Assembly (NCBI GenBank): GCA_022571415.1
Contig: JACZXW010000009.1
Coordinates: 1-44,856 of the forward strand
Direction of reading: 5' to 3'
DNA from: Pseudomonadota bacterium
GTDB lineage: Bacteria; Pseudomonadota; Gammaproteobacteria; Pseudomonadales; Azotimanducaceae
Length of the DNA: 44,856 nt
Shown piece after piece: positions 34,598-43,216 of this stretch (the stretch's first letter is position 1; the number at the start of each line of letters is the position of its first letter). The notes beneath the pieces were generated by a model. That model made no database searches. It was not told the DNA's origin and saw nothing but the letters and a program-made list of their open reading frames with translations. The position numbers and the translations under genes were made by a program.

Positions 34598-35640
34598 GGA
34601 ACCGGTTCTCTCTGATTTTGAACGCCGGTAACGCTGCCTCGCGAATTAATCTTTTCCAGAATAGCGGCGAGAAGTTTTTCAATGGGGAACGAGTGATACC
34701 AGTCAGGCGTATTTTCATGGACTACAGTGCTGGTGCCCACCACCTGAAAATTCCACCCCCCCTTGTCAGCGCCCTCTTTAACCGCATGCAGTCTGTCCCA
34801 GGCCGGGTGAGAGAACAAAGGATGGACACAGGCAACAATAATATCTCGTGCTCCTCTGCTTTTCAGCTCATCGACTGCAGCGCCGACCGAACCCGCGGTA
34901 TCAATAATATCGTCAACCAGCAGGATGTTTTTGTCCTGCACATCGCCAATCAGTGTAGAGCGGAGCACCTGGTTTGGTTTTGAGTAGTCCCTCTCTTTTG
35001 ACAGCGCAGCGAGATCAGCCTGCAGTTCTTCAGCATAAGCCCTGGCGCGCTCCAGATAACCGACGTCCGGAGAGACGACTACATCACCCACCAGATTCCT
35101 GGATTTTAACCAGTGGACAAACCGCCTGGTTAGAAAAACATTTTCCAGGTGAGCCAGGGTGGGATTGAACATTCCGGCGATTGCATCGTTGTGAATCTCG
35201 GTGGTCACCACCCGGTCGATTCCGGCGCTCTGCAGCATCCGTGCAAACAGACCTGCACTGATGCCTTCCCGCGTCCTTCCCTTGCGTTTATCCTGGCGAG
35301 CGCCTGGATAGTAGGGTACGACTGCTGTGATGTATTGTGCATCCGACAATGCCGCGGCCTCCACGGCATGCAACAACATGATAAAACGGTCATAGACGGA
35401 CAGGGAATCCTGGGAACCGATGGGGGACTGGAATATGTACACATCGTGGCCGCGGATATTGGCCCCGATTTCGAATTTACCCTCGCCACAGGCAAACCAG
35501 GTTTCCTCCGTCGGAATCAGGTCCTTGCCCATGTGCCCACATACTGTTTCCGCGAGTTTTCGTCCGGATTCGCAGGTCATCAGTGCAATAGGGGCGCGGG
35601 CGTCGCGGGGTTTTAGCGTACTTTCATCTGATGATTGCAT
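34594..35640 (-). CDS. prs: Ribose-phosphate pyrophosphokinase, divergent form
   Basis: PRPP synthase (348 residues), making the activated ribose for purine, pyrimidine, His and Trp synthesis. The PRPP-binding loop is ILLVDDIIDTAGSVG, and the ATP/metal region is YYPGARQDKRKGRTREG, with EIHNDAIAGMF in place of the usual DLH segment. The flexible catalytic loop reads SKERDYSKPNQV rather than the common KRR form. It is therefore not the standard E. coli-like PRPP synthase but an alternative clade; the length is slightly long. Its start overlaps the end of purN by 28 bases, coupling two purine-related genes. Confidence 0.88.
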   Translation of the reverse strand: MQSSDESTLKPRDARAPIALMTCESGRKLAETVCGHMGKDLIPTEETWFACGEGKFEIGANIRGHDVYIFQSPIGSQDSLSVYDRFIMLLHAVEAAALSDAQYITAVVPYYPGARQDKRKGRTREGISAGLFARMLQSAGIDRVVTTEIHNDAIAGMFNPTLAHLENVFLTRRFVHWLKSRNLVGDVVVSPDVGYLERARAYAEELQADLAALSKERDYSKPNQVLRSTLIGDVQDKNILLVDDIIDTAGSVGAAVDELKSRGARDIIVACVHPLFSHPAWDRLHAVKEGADKGGWNFQVVGTSTVVHENTPDWYHSFPIEKLLAAILEKINSRGSVTGVQNQREPVP

Positions 35641-36218
35641 GGTCTTTCCGCGAGTTGTTTGAGTGTGTTGACGAGTAACTTGTGTTCTTGGCGCAGGACC
35701 CTTGCCGCCAGTGATTCTGGACTGTCGTCGGGCATGACCTGGATCCGGACCTGGGTAATCATTTGTCCTGTGTCGTAGTGTTCATCCGCATAATGAACGG
35801 TAACTCCTGTTTCCGTATCCGCTGATTCCAAAACTGCTTTATGGACATTCAAACCAAACATGCCCTGGCCGCCATACTTGGGTAACAGGGATGGGTGAAT
35901 GTTAATAATTCTCCCCTGGAAATGTTGCAAAGTCCGCGACCCCAGTTTCTTCATGTAGCCTAACATCACCACCAGGTCCACCTGGTGATCAGTTAAGGCT
36001 GACAGCAATGCCTCGTCCAGCGCCTCTGCTTGTGGATGGGTTCTGCTGGAAAGATGAACCGTTGGGATATTGGCAGCCCGGGCGCGTACGAGGGCTCCCG
36101 ATTGGCTGTTGTTACTGATGGCGACAGCAACTTCTGCCGCAAGGTTGCCACACTGGCACGCATCAATAACCGCTTGAAAATTTGTGCCGTGATGCGATGC
36201 GAGTATGCCTAGTCTCAT
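35613..36218 (-). CDS. purN: Phosphoribosylglycinamide formyltransferase
   Basis: GAR transformylase of purine synthesis (201 residues), using 10-formyl-tetrahydrofolate. The catalytic Asn and His are in INIHPSLLPKYGG, and the catalytic Asp is in the segment DEHYDTGQMI. The N-terminus is LGILASHHGTNFQAVIDAC. It overlaps prs by 28 bases, so the enzyme and the maker of its upstream precursor PRPP are translated together. The partner gene purM, often next to purN, is not in the window. Confidence 0.92.
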   Translation of the reverse strand: MRLGILASHHGTNFQAVIDACQCGNLAAEVAVAISNNSQSGALVRARAANIPTVHLSSRTHPQAEALDEALLSALTDHQVDLVVMLGYMKKLGSRTLQHFQGRIINIHPSLLPKYGGQGMFGLNVHKAVLESADTETGVTVHYADEHYDTGQMITQVRIQVMPDDSPESLAARVLRQEHKLLVNTLKQLAERPCNHQMKVR

Positions 36219-36271
36219 TGTTAAACGACATAAACCAAAGCGCGCATATTAGCATGAGCAAGCCGGCATTA

Positions 36272-37774
36272 TTATTGTTTCAATTCTCCGCGAAGGACAT
36301 TCTTTTGAACTTTACCCATCGTATTCCTGGGTAACCTTTCAACAAAAATGACCTGCTTTGGCACTTTGAAATTAGCTAACGTATTTTTCAGATGCTGGAT
36401 AATGGTTTGTTCATCTGTATTGGATCCCGCTGATTTCACGATAACAGCGGTGACAGCCTCGCCGAAATCACTGTGGGCGAGACCGATGACAGCAGATTCA
36501 TCGACTCCCGGCATCTTATCGATAATGGCTTCGATTTCCCGGGGGTACACGTTTAAACCGCCTGTGATGATCATATCCTTTTCCCGGCCGACGATTGAAA
36601 TATAGCCATCCGCATCCCGGGATGCCAGATCCCCGGTGCTGAAATAACCGTCGCTGGTGAATTCTTTAGCTGTCTTTTCCGGTAATTGCCAGTAGCCACT
36701 GAATACATTCTGGCCCTTGACCAGCAGGCCCCCGATTTCATTTATCGGTGTTTCATTACCCTCTTGATCGATAATCTTGCAGGAAACTCCGGCTAAGGGT
36801 GGTCCTACGGAGCCGGGTTTTATCGGGCCGTTGATCGGGTTGGAGGTGTTCATGCCGGTTTCAGTCATGCCGTATCGTTCAACGATGGCATAACCTGTTC
36901 GTCTTTTGAACTCAATGAAAGTTTGCGGCAACAGTGGCGCCGAGCCACAAGTGAATAACCGCATGTTGCGGCAGGCGTTTCTGCTGAGTCCAGGGCTGGC
37001 AAGGAGCCGGGTGTAGTGTGTCGGCACACCCATATAGACTGTCGCGACCGGGAGTAGCCTTATGATCTCTTCCGCGTCAAATTTCGGTAAAAATATAACG
37101 GGACTGGCATTTAGTACGGCCAGATGAGTGGCGACGAATAGCCCATGGATATGGAATATCGGCAACGCATGTAACATGACGTCGCCCCGGGTCCAGCCCC
37201 AGGCTTTGTGCAGAGCCAGAGCGTTCGCTGCCAGGTTCCCGTGGCTGATCATGGCTCCTTTGGGTTGCCCGGTCGTGCCGGAAGTGTAGAGAATGACAGC
37301 AATATCACTGTCATTGCATACCTGATCGTTGAATACTGCGGCTTCGTTGCCAAGGTTTGCATTGATGGACCCCTTGCCATCGCTGTCGAGTGTTTGAATT
37401 TTGACGCCAGGACCTGTCCTTTTGCAGATGGATGCAAACAACCCCTCATTGCTGGGCGAGCAGACAATTAGTTTTGGGCTGGAGTTGCCTACAAAGTAAT
37501 CGAGTTCGTTAAGGCGGTAGGCAGTATTCAGTGGCAGGTAGATGAGGCCTGATCGCAGACAGGCGAAGTAGAGGAAAAGGCTTTCCAGCGACTTTTCCAC
37601 CTGGACCAGTACCCGGTCACCCTTTTTTAACCCGAATCGACTCAATCGATTTGCATATCGGGCACTGCGGACCTCAAGATCCTCATAGGTAGCGAGGGTC
37701 GATCCGTCCGGCGCGCGGATAAAATCCAGCCCATCTTTTGAGTTTTCGCGAAACAGGTTGTAGATATTGGGCAT
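36272..37774 (-). CDS. matB: Malonyl-CoA synthetase (MatB-like AMP-dependent ligase)
   Basis: An acyl-CoA synthetase of 500 residues. The AMP-binding motif is VILYTSGTTGQPKGAM, the second motif is RYGMTETGMNTSNP, and the hinge is YISIVGREKDMIITGG. The C-terminal Lys is in NTMGKVQKNVLRGEL. VYMGVPTHYTRLL and GMTETGMNTSNP are the phrases I associate with MatB, which activates malonate; other short dicarboxylates are possible. No malonate transporter or decarboxylase is nearby. It lies 53 bases upstream of purN, same strand. Confidence 0.85.
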   Translation of the reverse strand: MPNIYNLFRENSKDGLDFIRAPDGSTLATYEDLEVRSARYANRLSRFGLKKGDRVLVQVEKSLESLFLYFACLRSGLIYLPLNTAYRLNELDYFVGNSSPKLIVCSPSNEGLFASICKRTGPGVKIQTLDSDGKGSINANLGNEAAVFNDQVCNDSDIAVILYTSGTTGQPKGAMISHGNLAANALALHKAWGWTRGDVMLHALPIFHIHGLFVATHLAVLNASPVIFLPKFDAEEIIRLLPVATVYMGVPTHYTRLLASPGLSRNACRNMRLFTCGSAPLLPQTFIEFKRRTGYAIVERYGMTETGMNTSNPINGPIKPGSVGPPLAGVSCKIIDQEGNETPINEIGGLLVKGQNVFSGYWQLPEKTAKEFTSDGYFSTGDLASRDADGYISIVGREKDMIITGGLNVYPREIEAIIDKMPGVDESAVIGLAHSDFGEAVTAVIVKSAGSNTDEQTIIQHLKNTLANFKVPKQVIFVERLPRNTMGKVQKNVLRGELKQ

Positions 37775-37911
37775 TTATACAAACATCCGAAAAAGAGAGT
37801 CCAGGTTGAAGGGTTATAAACATATACGGGTCGGGATAATGTGTCTATCTTGATCAGTCATGGTTGGATCTTTGGTCACTCCGAGCGCAGCATGCGTCGC
37901 TTGCTTAACTG

Positions 37912-38310
37912 GCTGACCCGGCGATAAGCTTCGGTGGAGACTATTTAACTTCTCCAAATATTGAGGTCCAGAGTTCTCGCGGGGCTGCAGCTATCCCATT
38001 ATTGGCCACCCTGATAGTTTGGGGAAGAGAGGGTCTTGTGGATCGCCTAGATCGGACGATGTTGATGTCTGAGAAACTCGCAGACGAACTGAACAACGAA
38101 AGAGGGATCAGTCTCTGGGAAATGCCGACCACAGGTGTAACGGTGTTTCGCCCGCTTACATGCAGTGCTGAGGACTTGCTTAAGCGATTGCCTGAAGGGA
38201 TGCTTTCAACCTGTATAGTCGATGATGAGCCCTGGCTGCGATCAGTTGCGGCAAACCCGCTAGCTGACATTGATGAGATTATTTCTACAATTCTTGAGGT
38301 GGTCCATTGA
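37912..38310 (+). pseudogene. C-terminal remnant of a PLP-dependent decarboxylase-like gene
   Basis: An open plus frame without a credible start, closed upstream by TAA at 37906. It reads ADPAISFGGDYLTSPNIEVQ, then SSRGAAAIPLLATLIVWGRE, and ends GMLSTCIVDDEPWLRSVAAN. This resembles the end of group II PLP-dependent amino acid decarboxylases; the PLP-binding Lys half is absent. A second frame just upstream (37820-37908, HGWIFGHSERSMRRLLNWLT) may be the preceding part, displaced by a frameshift. The remnant lies between two minus-strand genes and is oriented against both. I am sure it is a broken gene, less sure of the family. The rest of 37775-38371 shows nothing else. Confidence 0.6.
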
Positions 38311-38371
38311 GTTGCAACTTCGCCCGACACATTTGGTGGGTAAAGAGCATGTTTAACACCCCGTTACCTCG

Positions 38372-39049
38372 TCAGCGATTGCCGTTTAATTTTTTATCTG
38401 TACGTTGGTTCAGGAGTACTGTGAATCCGGCGAATCGTCGTTCGTAGGCGGCAACAATCAGATCACGCTCGCTATCTTTTATGCCGGTAGTGTGTCGTAG
38501 CAACTGGCTGATATCTTTACAGGCGTTACGTCGTCTGCCGATTGAAAAACGCATTTTTTCCAGATCGATCATTGCAATATTAGCAGGCTCGCTTGCGTCC
38601 ACCATGATGTGTTTGCCGTACAGGCATCCGTGCAGAAAATTGCCTTCGTGCATTTTGAGCAAGGTGTTGACCAGGGTGGAAAACATTGTTTCCCTGGCAG
38701 CGGTATCCGTGGTGATTGCCAGAAAGTTATCGAGGCCGATGTATCCCGCCAGCTCGCGGGTAACCAGCATCGCATCCTGACCGGTTTCGGCATAAAGCAC
38801 GATTTCAGGTGTCCCTATGTTTATGTTCTGCAGACGCAGGATATTTATGTATTCACGTCGCAGGGTAGGTGTTCGCAGGAAGAATCTTCGAGGCTCCCGG
38901 TATGAGTGATTCACCTGTCGTTTGACAAAGTACGCCAGACCGGCACATTCGACTCTTGAAACACCGCTCCAGCCGCCCCTGCGGATATTTTTTGGTTCGA
39001 AAAAAGGCAGGTCCAGATCGAGGAAGTGTTGCAGGTTGATATGTTGCAT
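38372..39049 (-). CDS. Lipopolysaccharide kinase (WaaP/InaA)-like protein
   Basis: A 225-residue protein with the small-kinase fold used for LPS core phosphorylation. Visible segments are AYFVKRQVNHSYREP (ATP-binding Lys), EYINILRLQNINIGTPE, LLKMHEGNFLHGCLYGKHIMV (catalytic loop; HGCLYGKHI where most have HxDxxxxN-type) and NIAMIDLEKMRF (metal-binding Asp). ATG 39049 follows the methyltransferase stop by three bases. Its product probably acts on an envelope lipid or sugar, but protein or small-molecule substrates are possible. Confidence 0.8.
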   Translation of the reverse strand: MQHINLQHFLDLDLPFFEPKNIRRGGWSGVSRVECAGLAYFVKRQVNHSYREPRRFFLRTPTLRREYINILRLQNINIGTPEIVLYAETGQDAMLVTRELAGYIGLDNFLAITTDTAARETMFSTLVNTLLKMHEGNFLHGCLYGKHIMVDASEPANIAMIDLEKMRFSIGRRRNACKDISQLLRHTTGIKDSERDLIVAAYERRFAGFTVLLNQRTDKKLNGNR

Positions 39050-39052
39050 CAA

Positions 39053-39751
39053 CTACTTTTCTGGAACACTTTTATCGAGAACTATTTTTTCAAGGACGTA
39101 GACTCTCCACATGGAGATAAAGGGAGTCATGTCCAGGCGGTGCCTGACCTTGAATCCGGTTGTCGCAAATTCATGCTCGATCGTCTCCGCGGGAATGACA
39201 AAGCGGTTCTGGTAGCCTTTCCTTACTCGTTTTGCCTCCAGGCGTTTGCGTCGCCAGGCCTGGTAATTGCCGTCTACCCACAGGGAAATGCAAATCGTAT
39301 CCCTGGCTACGCGATGAAATTCCTGCAGCAGTCTGAGCCGATCGTGAGGCTCGCCAATATGATGAATAAGTCGCATGCAAAAAATGCAGTCGACAGAATT
39401 GTCCGGCAGTTTAATGTCGAATGCGGATGTCTGTAAAAACTTAAACCTTGAGACAAGTGCTTCGGGTTGCGATGTCCTCGCGACTTCGAGCATTGCCTCA
39501 CTCGCGTCCGCTGCCGTTAGTTCTGTGGCACCACTTGCGGCAATGGTTTGCCAGAATCTGCCTGCCCCGCAGGGCAGGTCCAGTATGGAAGCCGGATTAC
39601 CCGCGGCTTGCAGGGCAAGGCGTGCAATTTCACTCTCGCGGTTGTTTGATAACTTTCGCCAAAACCCTTGCCGGTGTTTTTGAAAATAGGCCTCTGAATG
39701 GGTCTGGTCATACTTGGCTGAAAAGGCAAGCTCACCGCCGTCATCAGTCAT
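39053..39751 (-). CDS. Class I SAM-dependent methyltransferase
   Basis: A 232-residue methyltransferase with the SAM-binding motif ILDLPCGAGRFWQTIA near residue 55, the acidic end of strand 2 in AADASEAML, and motif IV as DCIFCMRLIHHIGEP. The C-terminus has a hydrophobic patch (MTPFISMWRVYVLE). It is coupled to the WaaP-like kinase (three bases between stop and start), suggesting a joint role in modifying an envelope lipid or sugar. The substrate cannot be told. Confidence 0.85.
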   Translation of the reverse strand: MTDDGGELAFSAKYDQTHSEAYFQKHRQGFWRKLSNNRESEIARLALQAAGNPASILDLPCGAGRFWQTIAASGATELTAADASEAMLEVARTSQPEALVSRFKFLQTSAFDIKLPDNSVDCIFCMRLIHHIGEPHDRLRLLQEFHRVARDTICISLWVDGNYQAWRRKRLEAKRVRKGYQNRFVIPAETIEHEFATTGFKVRHRLDMTPFISMWRVYVLEKIVLDKSVPEK

Positions 39752-39854
39752 TTGTCTTAATTCTCGTTTTTTGACAATGGGGGCGTATTCTACCCGATTA
39801 ATGAACGAAGCTCTTGGCGCTGCATTGTAAAAAACTCAATTTGGACATGCTGTT

Positions 39855-40295
39855 TTATGAGACGGCCATCACCGAATCGGTCTCCAGCAGGGTTTTGAGA
39901 TTGCTGAGAATAGCTATCCAGCCCTCGGAAATTTGCGGGAAAACCACGCTGTTTTGCGGGAAATCTTCATGGATAAGGGTCAGTTTCGTTGCATCTTCCA
40001 CCGGCTCCAGTAAAAACCTTACTTTGCTCGGCCGCTCCTGTTTCGCCAGTTTGTTGTAGTGAACCTGCCAGGTAAATGAGAGTTCTTTGAACGGATTGGA
40101 AACCAGAATCTCGCCACTGACTGCGGTCGAACCATCCTGGTTGAAATAGGTAACGTCGGAGCCTACCTTCCAATCCGATCGAATGTCGGTGGCGTGAAAG
40201 TACCTGCGCGTAAACTCAGGTGCGGTCAGTGCCTCCCAGATGCGGGCTGGTTCTGCCTTGATATAAATGGTGCATACATGTTTGTCGTTACTCAT
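39855..40295 (-). CDS. SRPBCC/AHSA1-family protein
   Basis: A 146-residue small helix-grip protein: IYIKAEPARIWEALTAPEF at the N-terminus, a central RYFHATDIRSDWKVGSDV, and the C-terminal helix EGWIAILSNLKTLLETD. These AHSA1-like proteins bind hydrophobic ligands and are often encoded with a small ArsR regulator. That is the case here, with an 8-base overlap. The ligand is unknown. Confidence 0.88.
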   Translation of the reverse strand: MSNDKHVCTIYIKAEPARIWEALTAPEFTRRYFHATDIRSDWKVGSDVTYFNQDGSTAVSGEILVSNPFKELSFTWQVHYNKLAKQERPSKVRFLLEPVEDATKLTLIHEDFPQNSVVFPQISEGWIAILSNLKTLLETDSVMAVS

Positions 40296-40602
40296 CTTCT
40301 GTCTCCAGTCTTTGTTTGATTTGTTGCAGGGCAGTTGCCTGGTGGTTTGCGAATTTGCTGACCCAGCGCTCCAGGATCTGCTGTAGCGGTACAGGGTTCA
40401 GGAAGTGATGTTTGTGTCGACCCTCCTGCACACAACTGATCAGGTTAGCTGCCTCCATGATCGAAAGGTGTTTACTGACCGCCTGTCGCGACATATTGAG
40501 TTGTCTACAGAGTTCGCTGAGTGTCAGCCCGTCTGTCTGATACAACCGATCAAGCAGGTGACGTCGATTTGAGTCGGCCAGGGCTTTAAAAACATCAGTC
40601 AT
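40288..40602 (-). CDS. ArsR-family transcriptional repressor
   Basis: A winged-helix regulator of 104 residues: VFKALADSNRRHLLDRL, then recognition helix LCRQLNMSRQAVSKHLSIMEAA and the wing GRHKHHFLNP. No Cys metal site like that of ArsR is evident. An in-frame ATG at 40641 would add 13 residues but lies inside the -10 of the promoter at 40640-40669, so transcripts from there cannot use it; ATG 40602 (MTDVFKALAD) is more likely. It probably represses its own operon with the SRPBCC gene through the palindrome in that promoter. Confidence 0.85.
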   Translation of the reverse strand: MTDVFKALADSNRRHLLDRLYQTDGLTLSELCRQLNMSRQAVSKHLSIMEAANLISCVQEGRHKHHFLNPVPLQQILERWVSKFANHQATALQQIKQRLETEDE

Positions 40603-40639
40603 ACTGCTTGCGGGAACCCATTTGTGTTCTTTGAACAAC

Positions 40640-40669
40640 ATGATATGCAACCATATGGTTGCATGTCAA
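40640..40669 (-). promoter_or_regulatory. Promoter with a 20-base palindromic operator filling its spacer
   Basis: Minus strand: -35 TTGACA (40664-40669), 18-base spacer, -10 TATCAT (40640-40645). The perfect palindrome ATGCAACCATATGGTTGCAT (40645-40664) occupies the whole spacer and touches both hexamers. A dimeric repressor bound there would block RNA polymerase completely. It is the obvious autoregulatory site for the ArsR-type gene. Confidence 0.8.
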
Positions 40670-40729
40670 GGAAATAAACTGATGCCTCGAATCTCCTCCG
40701 GCAGTTGACGAGAGCGATGTGTACCCCGG

Positions 40730-40738
40730 TGATATACT
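40730..40738 (+). promoter_or_regulatory. Candidate extended -10 promoter for the PCu(A)C gene
   Basis: TGATATACT: TG, one base, then TATACT (40733-40738), about 30 bases before the likely start at 40769. A TTGACG lies upstream but at 22 bases, too far for a normal spacer. Confidence 0.4.
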
Positions 40739-40768
40739 TTCCGGCCTGTTGTTAGCCTCGGAGTGGTT

Positions 40769-41215
40769 GTGTACGAACGTCTGGCGGTTTTTGTCCTCGC
40801 TTTTCTTTTGTTAACGCCGATGCCAGCCCTGGCAGGGGTGTTAATCGTGTCTGATTGCTGGGCAAGGGCCTCCGTGCCAGGTGCCAGATCTGCTGTGGTT
40901 TATGGATCTTTCAGGAATGAGGGGAAACGTTCATTGGCCATTGAGCGAGTGACCAGCGAAATCGCCGGGAGGATCTCGATCCACAGGACGGTATTGGAAA
41001 ATAATATGGTGATGATGTCGTCCATTGATGAGTTGCGAATTGCGCCGGGAGAGGAGGTTGAACTAGAGCCTGGAGGCCTGCACATGATGCTGACGGACCT
41101 GACAAGGGAATTGATTGAAAAAGAAGTGTTTGAGATCAGGCTTTTTTTCTCCGACGGAACAACGGCTGTTGCAGACGTTAAAGTGGGCTCAATCAACCAG
41201 ATAACCGCACCATAA
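40769..41215 (+). CDS. Periplasmic copper chaperone, PCu(A)C family
   Basis: About 148 residues. A signal peptide covers roughly residues 1-22 (AVFVLAFLLLTPMPALA). The copper site is the spread His/Met motif: His in RISIHRTV, Met in the NNMVMMSSID segment, and HMM in GGLHMMLTDL. Family members deliver Cu(I) to the CuA site of cytochrome c oxidase. I prefer GTG 40769, which has GGAG five bases upstream; the GTG at 40763 overlaps that site. No SCO gene is adjacent. Confidence 0.88.
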   Translation: MYERLAVFVLAFLLLTPMPALAGVLIVSDCWARASVPGARSAVVYGSFRNEGKRSLAIERVTSEIAGRISIHRTVLENNMVMMSSIDELRIAPGEEVELEPGGLHMMLTDLTRELIEKEVFEIRLFFSDGTTAVADVKVGSINQITAP

Positions 41216-41221
41216 ATACTG

Positions 41222-42619
41222 ATGTCCACCTTAGAAAAACTGAACGAGGCGATGCGATTACAGATTGATGGTAAATTTCAATCTGCTGAATCGATATACA
41301 TGGGCATTCTCGAAAGTGAGCCTGATAACCCGGATGGGAATCATCTGCTGGGGCTCATCCGCAGTGAGCAGGACAATAATGACGAAGCGGTACGGCTTAT
41401 CGAAAAGGCAATTGAGCTTAATCAGAATGCTGCTCCATTCCATCACAACATTGCCGGTATTTACAGGCGCATGGGGAGACTGGAGGAAGCGGAATCCGAG
41501 TTCCGCAGGGCCATAGAGTTAAAGGCTGATTATGGTGAAGCGTATCAAGGCCTGGCAGAGATGGTAACCTTTAGTAACGATGATCCGCTGCTTGGCCAGA
41601 TACGGGATCAGTTGGCGAATTCCTCCATGGATGCAGGATTGCGCAGCTACTTTCATTTTGCTGCGGGCAAAATCTGTGACGACATAGGTGCTTATGATGA
41701 GGCGTTCAAACATTATTCAGCAGGTAACCGAGACGCCAGCAAGACCTTTAACAGTGTGGAATTTCGGCAGCAGGTGAAAGATACGATATACGTATTCAGC
41801 CAGAATTTTGTGCAGCGTAATGCCGGCTCTGGCGATCCGAGCGAACAACCAGTATTCATCGTTGGCATGCCGCGCTCTGGCACAACCCTGGTTGAGCAGA
41901 TTCTGGCGAGTCACTCCAAGGTTTTCGGCGCGGGTGAACTGAACGACATGAAGTACATCGCCAGATCTGCGTCGGAACTAAGCAGTGTTAGACAGCCATT
42001 TCCGAATTGTATATCAGGCGTCTCCAGGCCAGGTTATGCACGGCTGGCCTCTGAGTACCTGGAAAGAATCTCCAACGTAATTGAAGGCGGCCACTATGAT
42101 CGGGTAATCGACAAGCATCCGCTGAATTTCCAGTTCGTCGGATTAATCCTGCAAATGTTCCCCAATGCGAGGATTATTAACACCATAAGACATCCGTTAG
42201 ATACCTGCCTGTCTTGTTTCTTTCAGAATTTTACTAAAGGTCAGCACTACACTTTTAATGTCGTGAAGCTGGCCCATTTCTATAACGACTACAGGCGGCT
42301 TATGGAACATTGGGAGATGGTGTACCCGGGAAAGATTCTCACCGTTGCGTACGAGAACATCCTGTCGAAACAGGAATCTGAAACGATGAGACTATTGAAG
42401 TTTTGCGGACTTGAATTTGAAGATGCCTGTATTGATTTTCACGAGACAGACAGGGTAATAAAGACAGCCAGTTTCCTTCAGGTCAGGAAACCCATCTACT
42501 ATAGCTCCCTGCATCGCTGGAAGAACTACACGAGTCAACTATCAGAGGTTGCCTCCATCCTCGGAATCAAGATAGAGACACCTGTCACCATATCAGGTCG
42601 TTCGTCTTTACTGACTTAA
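41222..42619 (+). CDS. TPR-repeat sulfotransferase
   Basis: A 465-residue two-part protein. The N-terminal 115 residues contain about three tetratricopeptide repeats (GKFQSAESIYMGILESEPDN; IYRRMGRLEEAESEFRRAIE). The C-terminal part from about residue 208 is a sulfotransferase with the PAPS-binding loop FIVGMPRSGTTLVEQILASH and the 3'-phosphate site INTIRHPLDTCLSCFF. It probably sulfates a protein or glycan acceptor, with the TPRs binding the acceptor. The gene begins 6 bases after the PCu(A)C stop. Such genes are numerous in some marine gammaproteobacteria. Confidence 0.9.
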   Translation: MSTLEKLNEAMRLQIDGKFQSAESIYMGILESEPDNPDGNHLLGLIRSEQDNNDEAVRLIEKAIELNQNAAPFHHNIAGIYRRMGRLEEAESEFRRAIELKADYGEAYQGLAEMVTFSNDDPLLGQIRDQLANSSMDAGLRSYFHFAAGKICDDIGAYDEAFKHYSAGNRDASKTFNSVEFRQQVKDTIYVFSQNFVQRNAGSGDPSEQPVFIVGMPRSGTTLVEQILASHSKVFGAGELNDMKYIARSASELSSVRQPFPNCISGVSRPGYARLASEYLERISNVIEGGHYDRVIDKHPLNFQFVGLILQMFPNARIINTIRHPLDTCLSCFFQNFTKGQHYTFNVVKLAHFYNDYRRLMEHWEMVYPGKILTVAYENILSKQESETMRLLKFCGLEFEDACIDFHETDRVIKTASFLQVRKPIYYSSLHRWKNYTSQLSEVASILGIKIETPVTISGRSSLLT

Positions 42620-42749
42620 TAATCTCTCATTGATCAGGTACAGACTGTATAATCGAATTAACCATAAAAACCGGCATAAGTTATTGATTCATATTAACCT
42701 AACAATAACGCTAAACCGCCTTCATGAATAGTCCGGGCTAGGAGTGCAG

Positions 42750-43208
42750 ATGAATTCAGTATCATGGGGTGAGCTGGAGTTGGCTATGCCGGAGCTCGCT
42801 ACATTCGGTAAAGATCGTCTCGATGGCAAGGTCGCTTATCTCGCTACGGTGCGAAAGAACGGTCAGCCCCGCGCTCATCCTGTGACGCCCATTATTGGGC
42901 AGGGTTGCTGTTTTGTTTTTGTCGAGCCGAGTTCGCCAAAGACCCGTGATTTGCTGGATAACGGCTACTATTGTCTGCACTGTTCGATGAATGATAGTTC
43001 CGGCAGCAGCGGAGAATTTCAGTTGACGGGTGTGGCTCGCCAGATTGAAGATGAGGAAACGAGATCGTTGGCAGAATCAGTATCCAGTTTTCGCCCGTCC
43101 GCTCGCTATTTACTGTTTGAGCTACGCTTGACCGAAGTGATGTCTACTTCCTATCTTGGCGGTCGTCCAAACCGGAAAAAGTGGACACCCACCGCGGTCT
43201 GTAGTTGA
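42750..43208 (+). CDS. Pyridoxamine 5'-phosphate oxidase-like flavin protein
   Basis: A 152-residue split-barrel protein with VAYLATVRKNGQPRAHPVTP, a flavin-binding strand pair, near residues 28-48, followed by VFVEPSSPKTRDLLDNG. The fold binds FMN or F420 and members reduce or oxidise various small molecules; it is not the vitamin B6 enzyme itself. ATG 42750 has GGAG at five bases and is preferred over GTG 42744. A possible -10 (TATAAT, 42648-42653) lies in the 130-base gap upstream, but no good -35 accompanies it. Confidence 0.75.
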   Translation: MNSVSWGELELAMPELATFGKDRLDGKVAYLATVRKNGQPRAHPVTPIIGQGCCFVFVEPSSPKTRDLLDNGYYCLHCSMNDSSGSSGEFQLTGVARQIEDEETRSLAESVSSFRPSARYLLFELRLTEVMSTSYLGGRPNRKKWTPTAVCS

Positions 43209-43216
43209 GCGGCGAC

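Noticed and set aside
34434-34718. A 94-codon minus-strand frame over the prs end and ileS leader
   Set aside because: It overlaps prs in another frame, reads through the terminator, and its composition is not protein-like. The short Ile-rich frame in the same region fits better.
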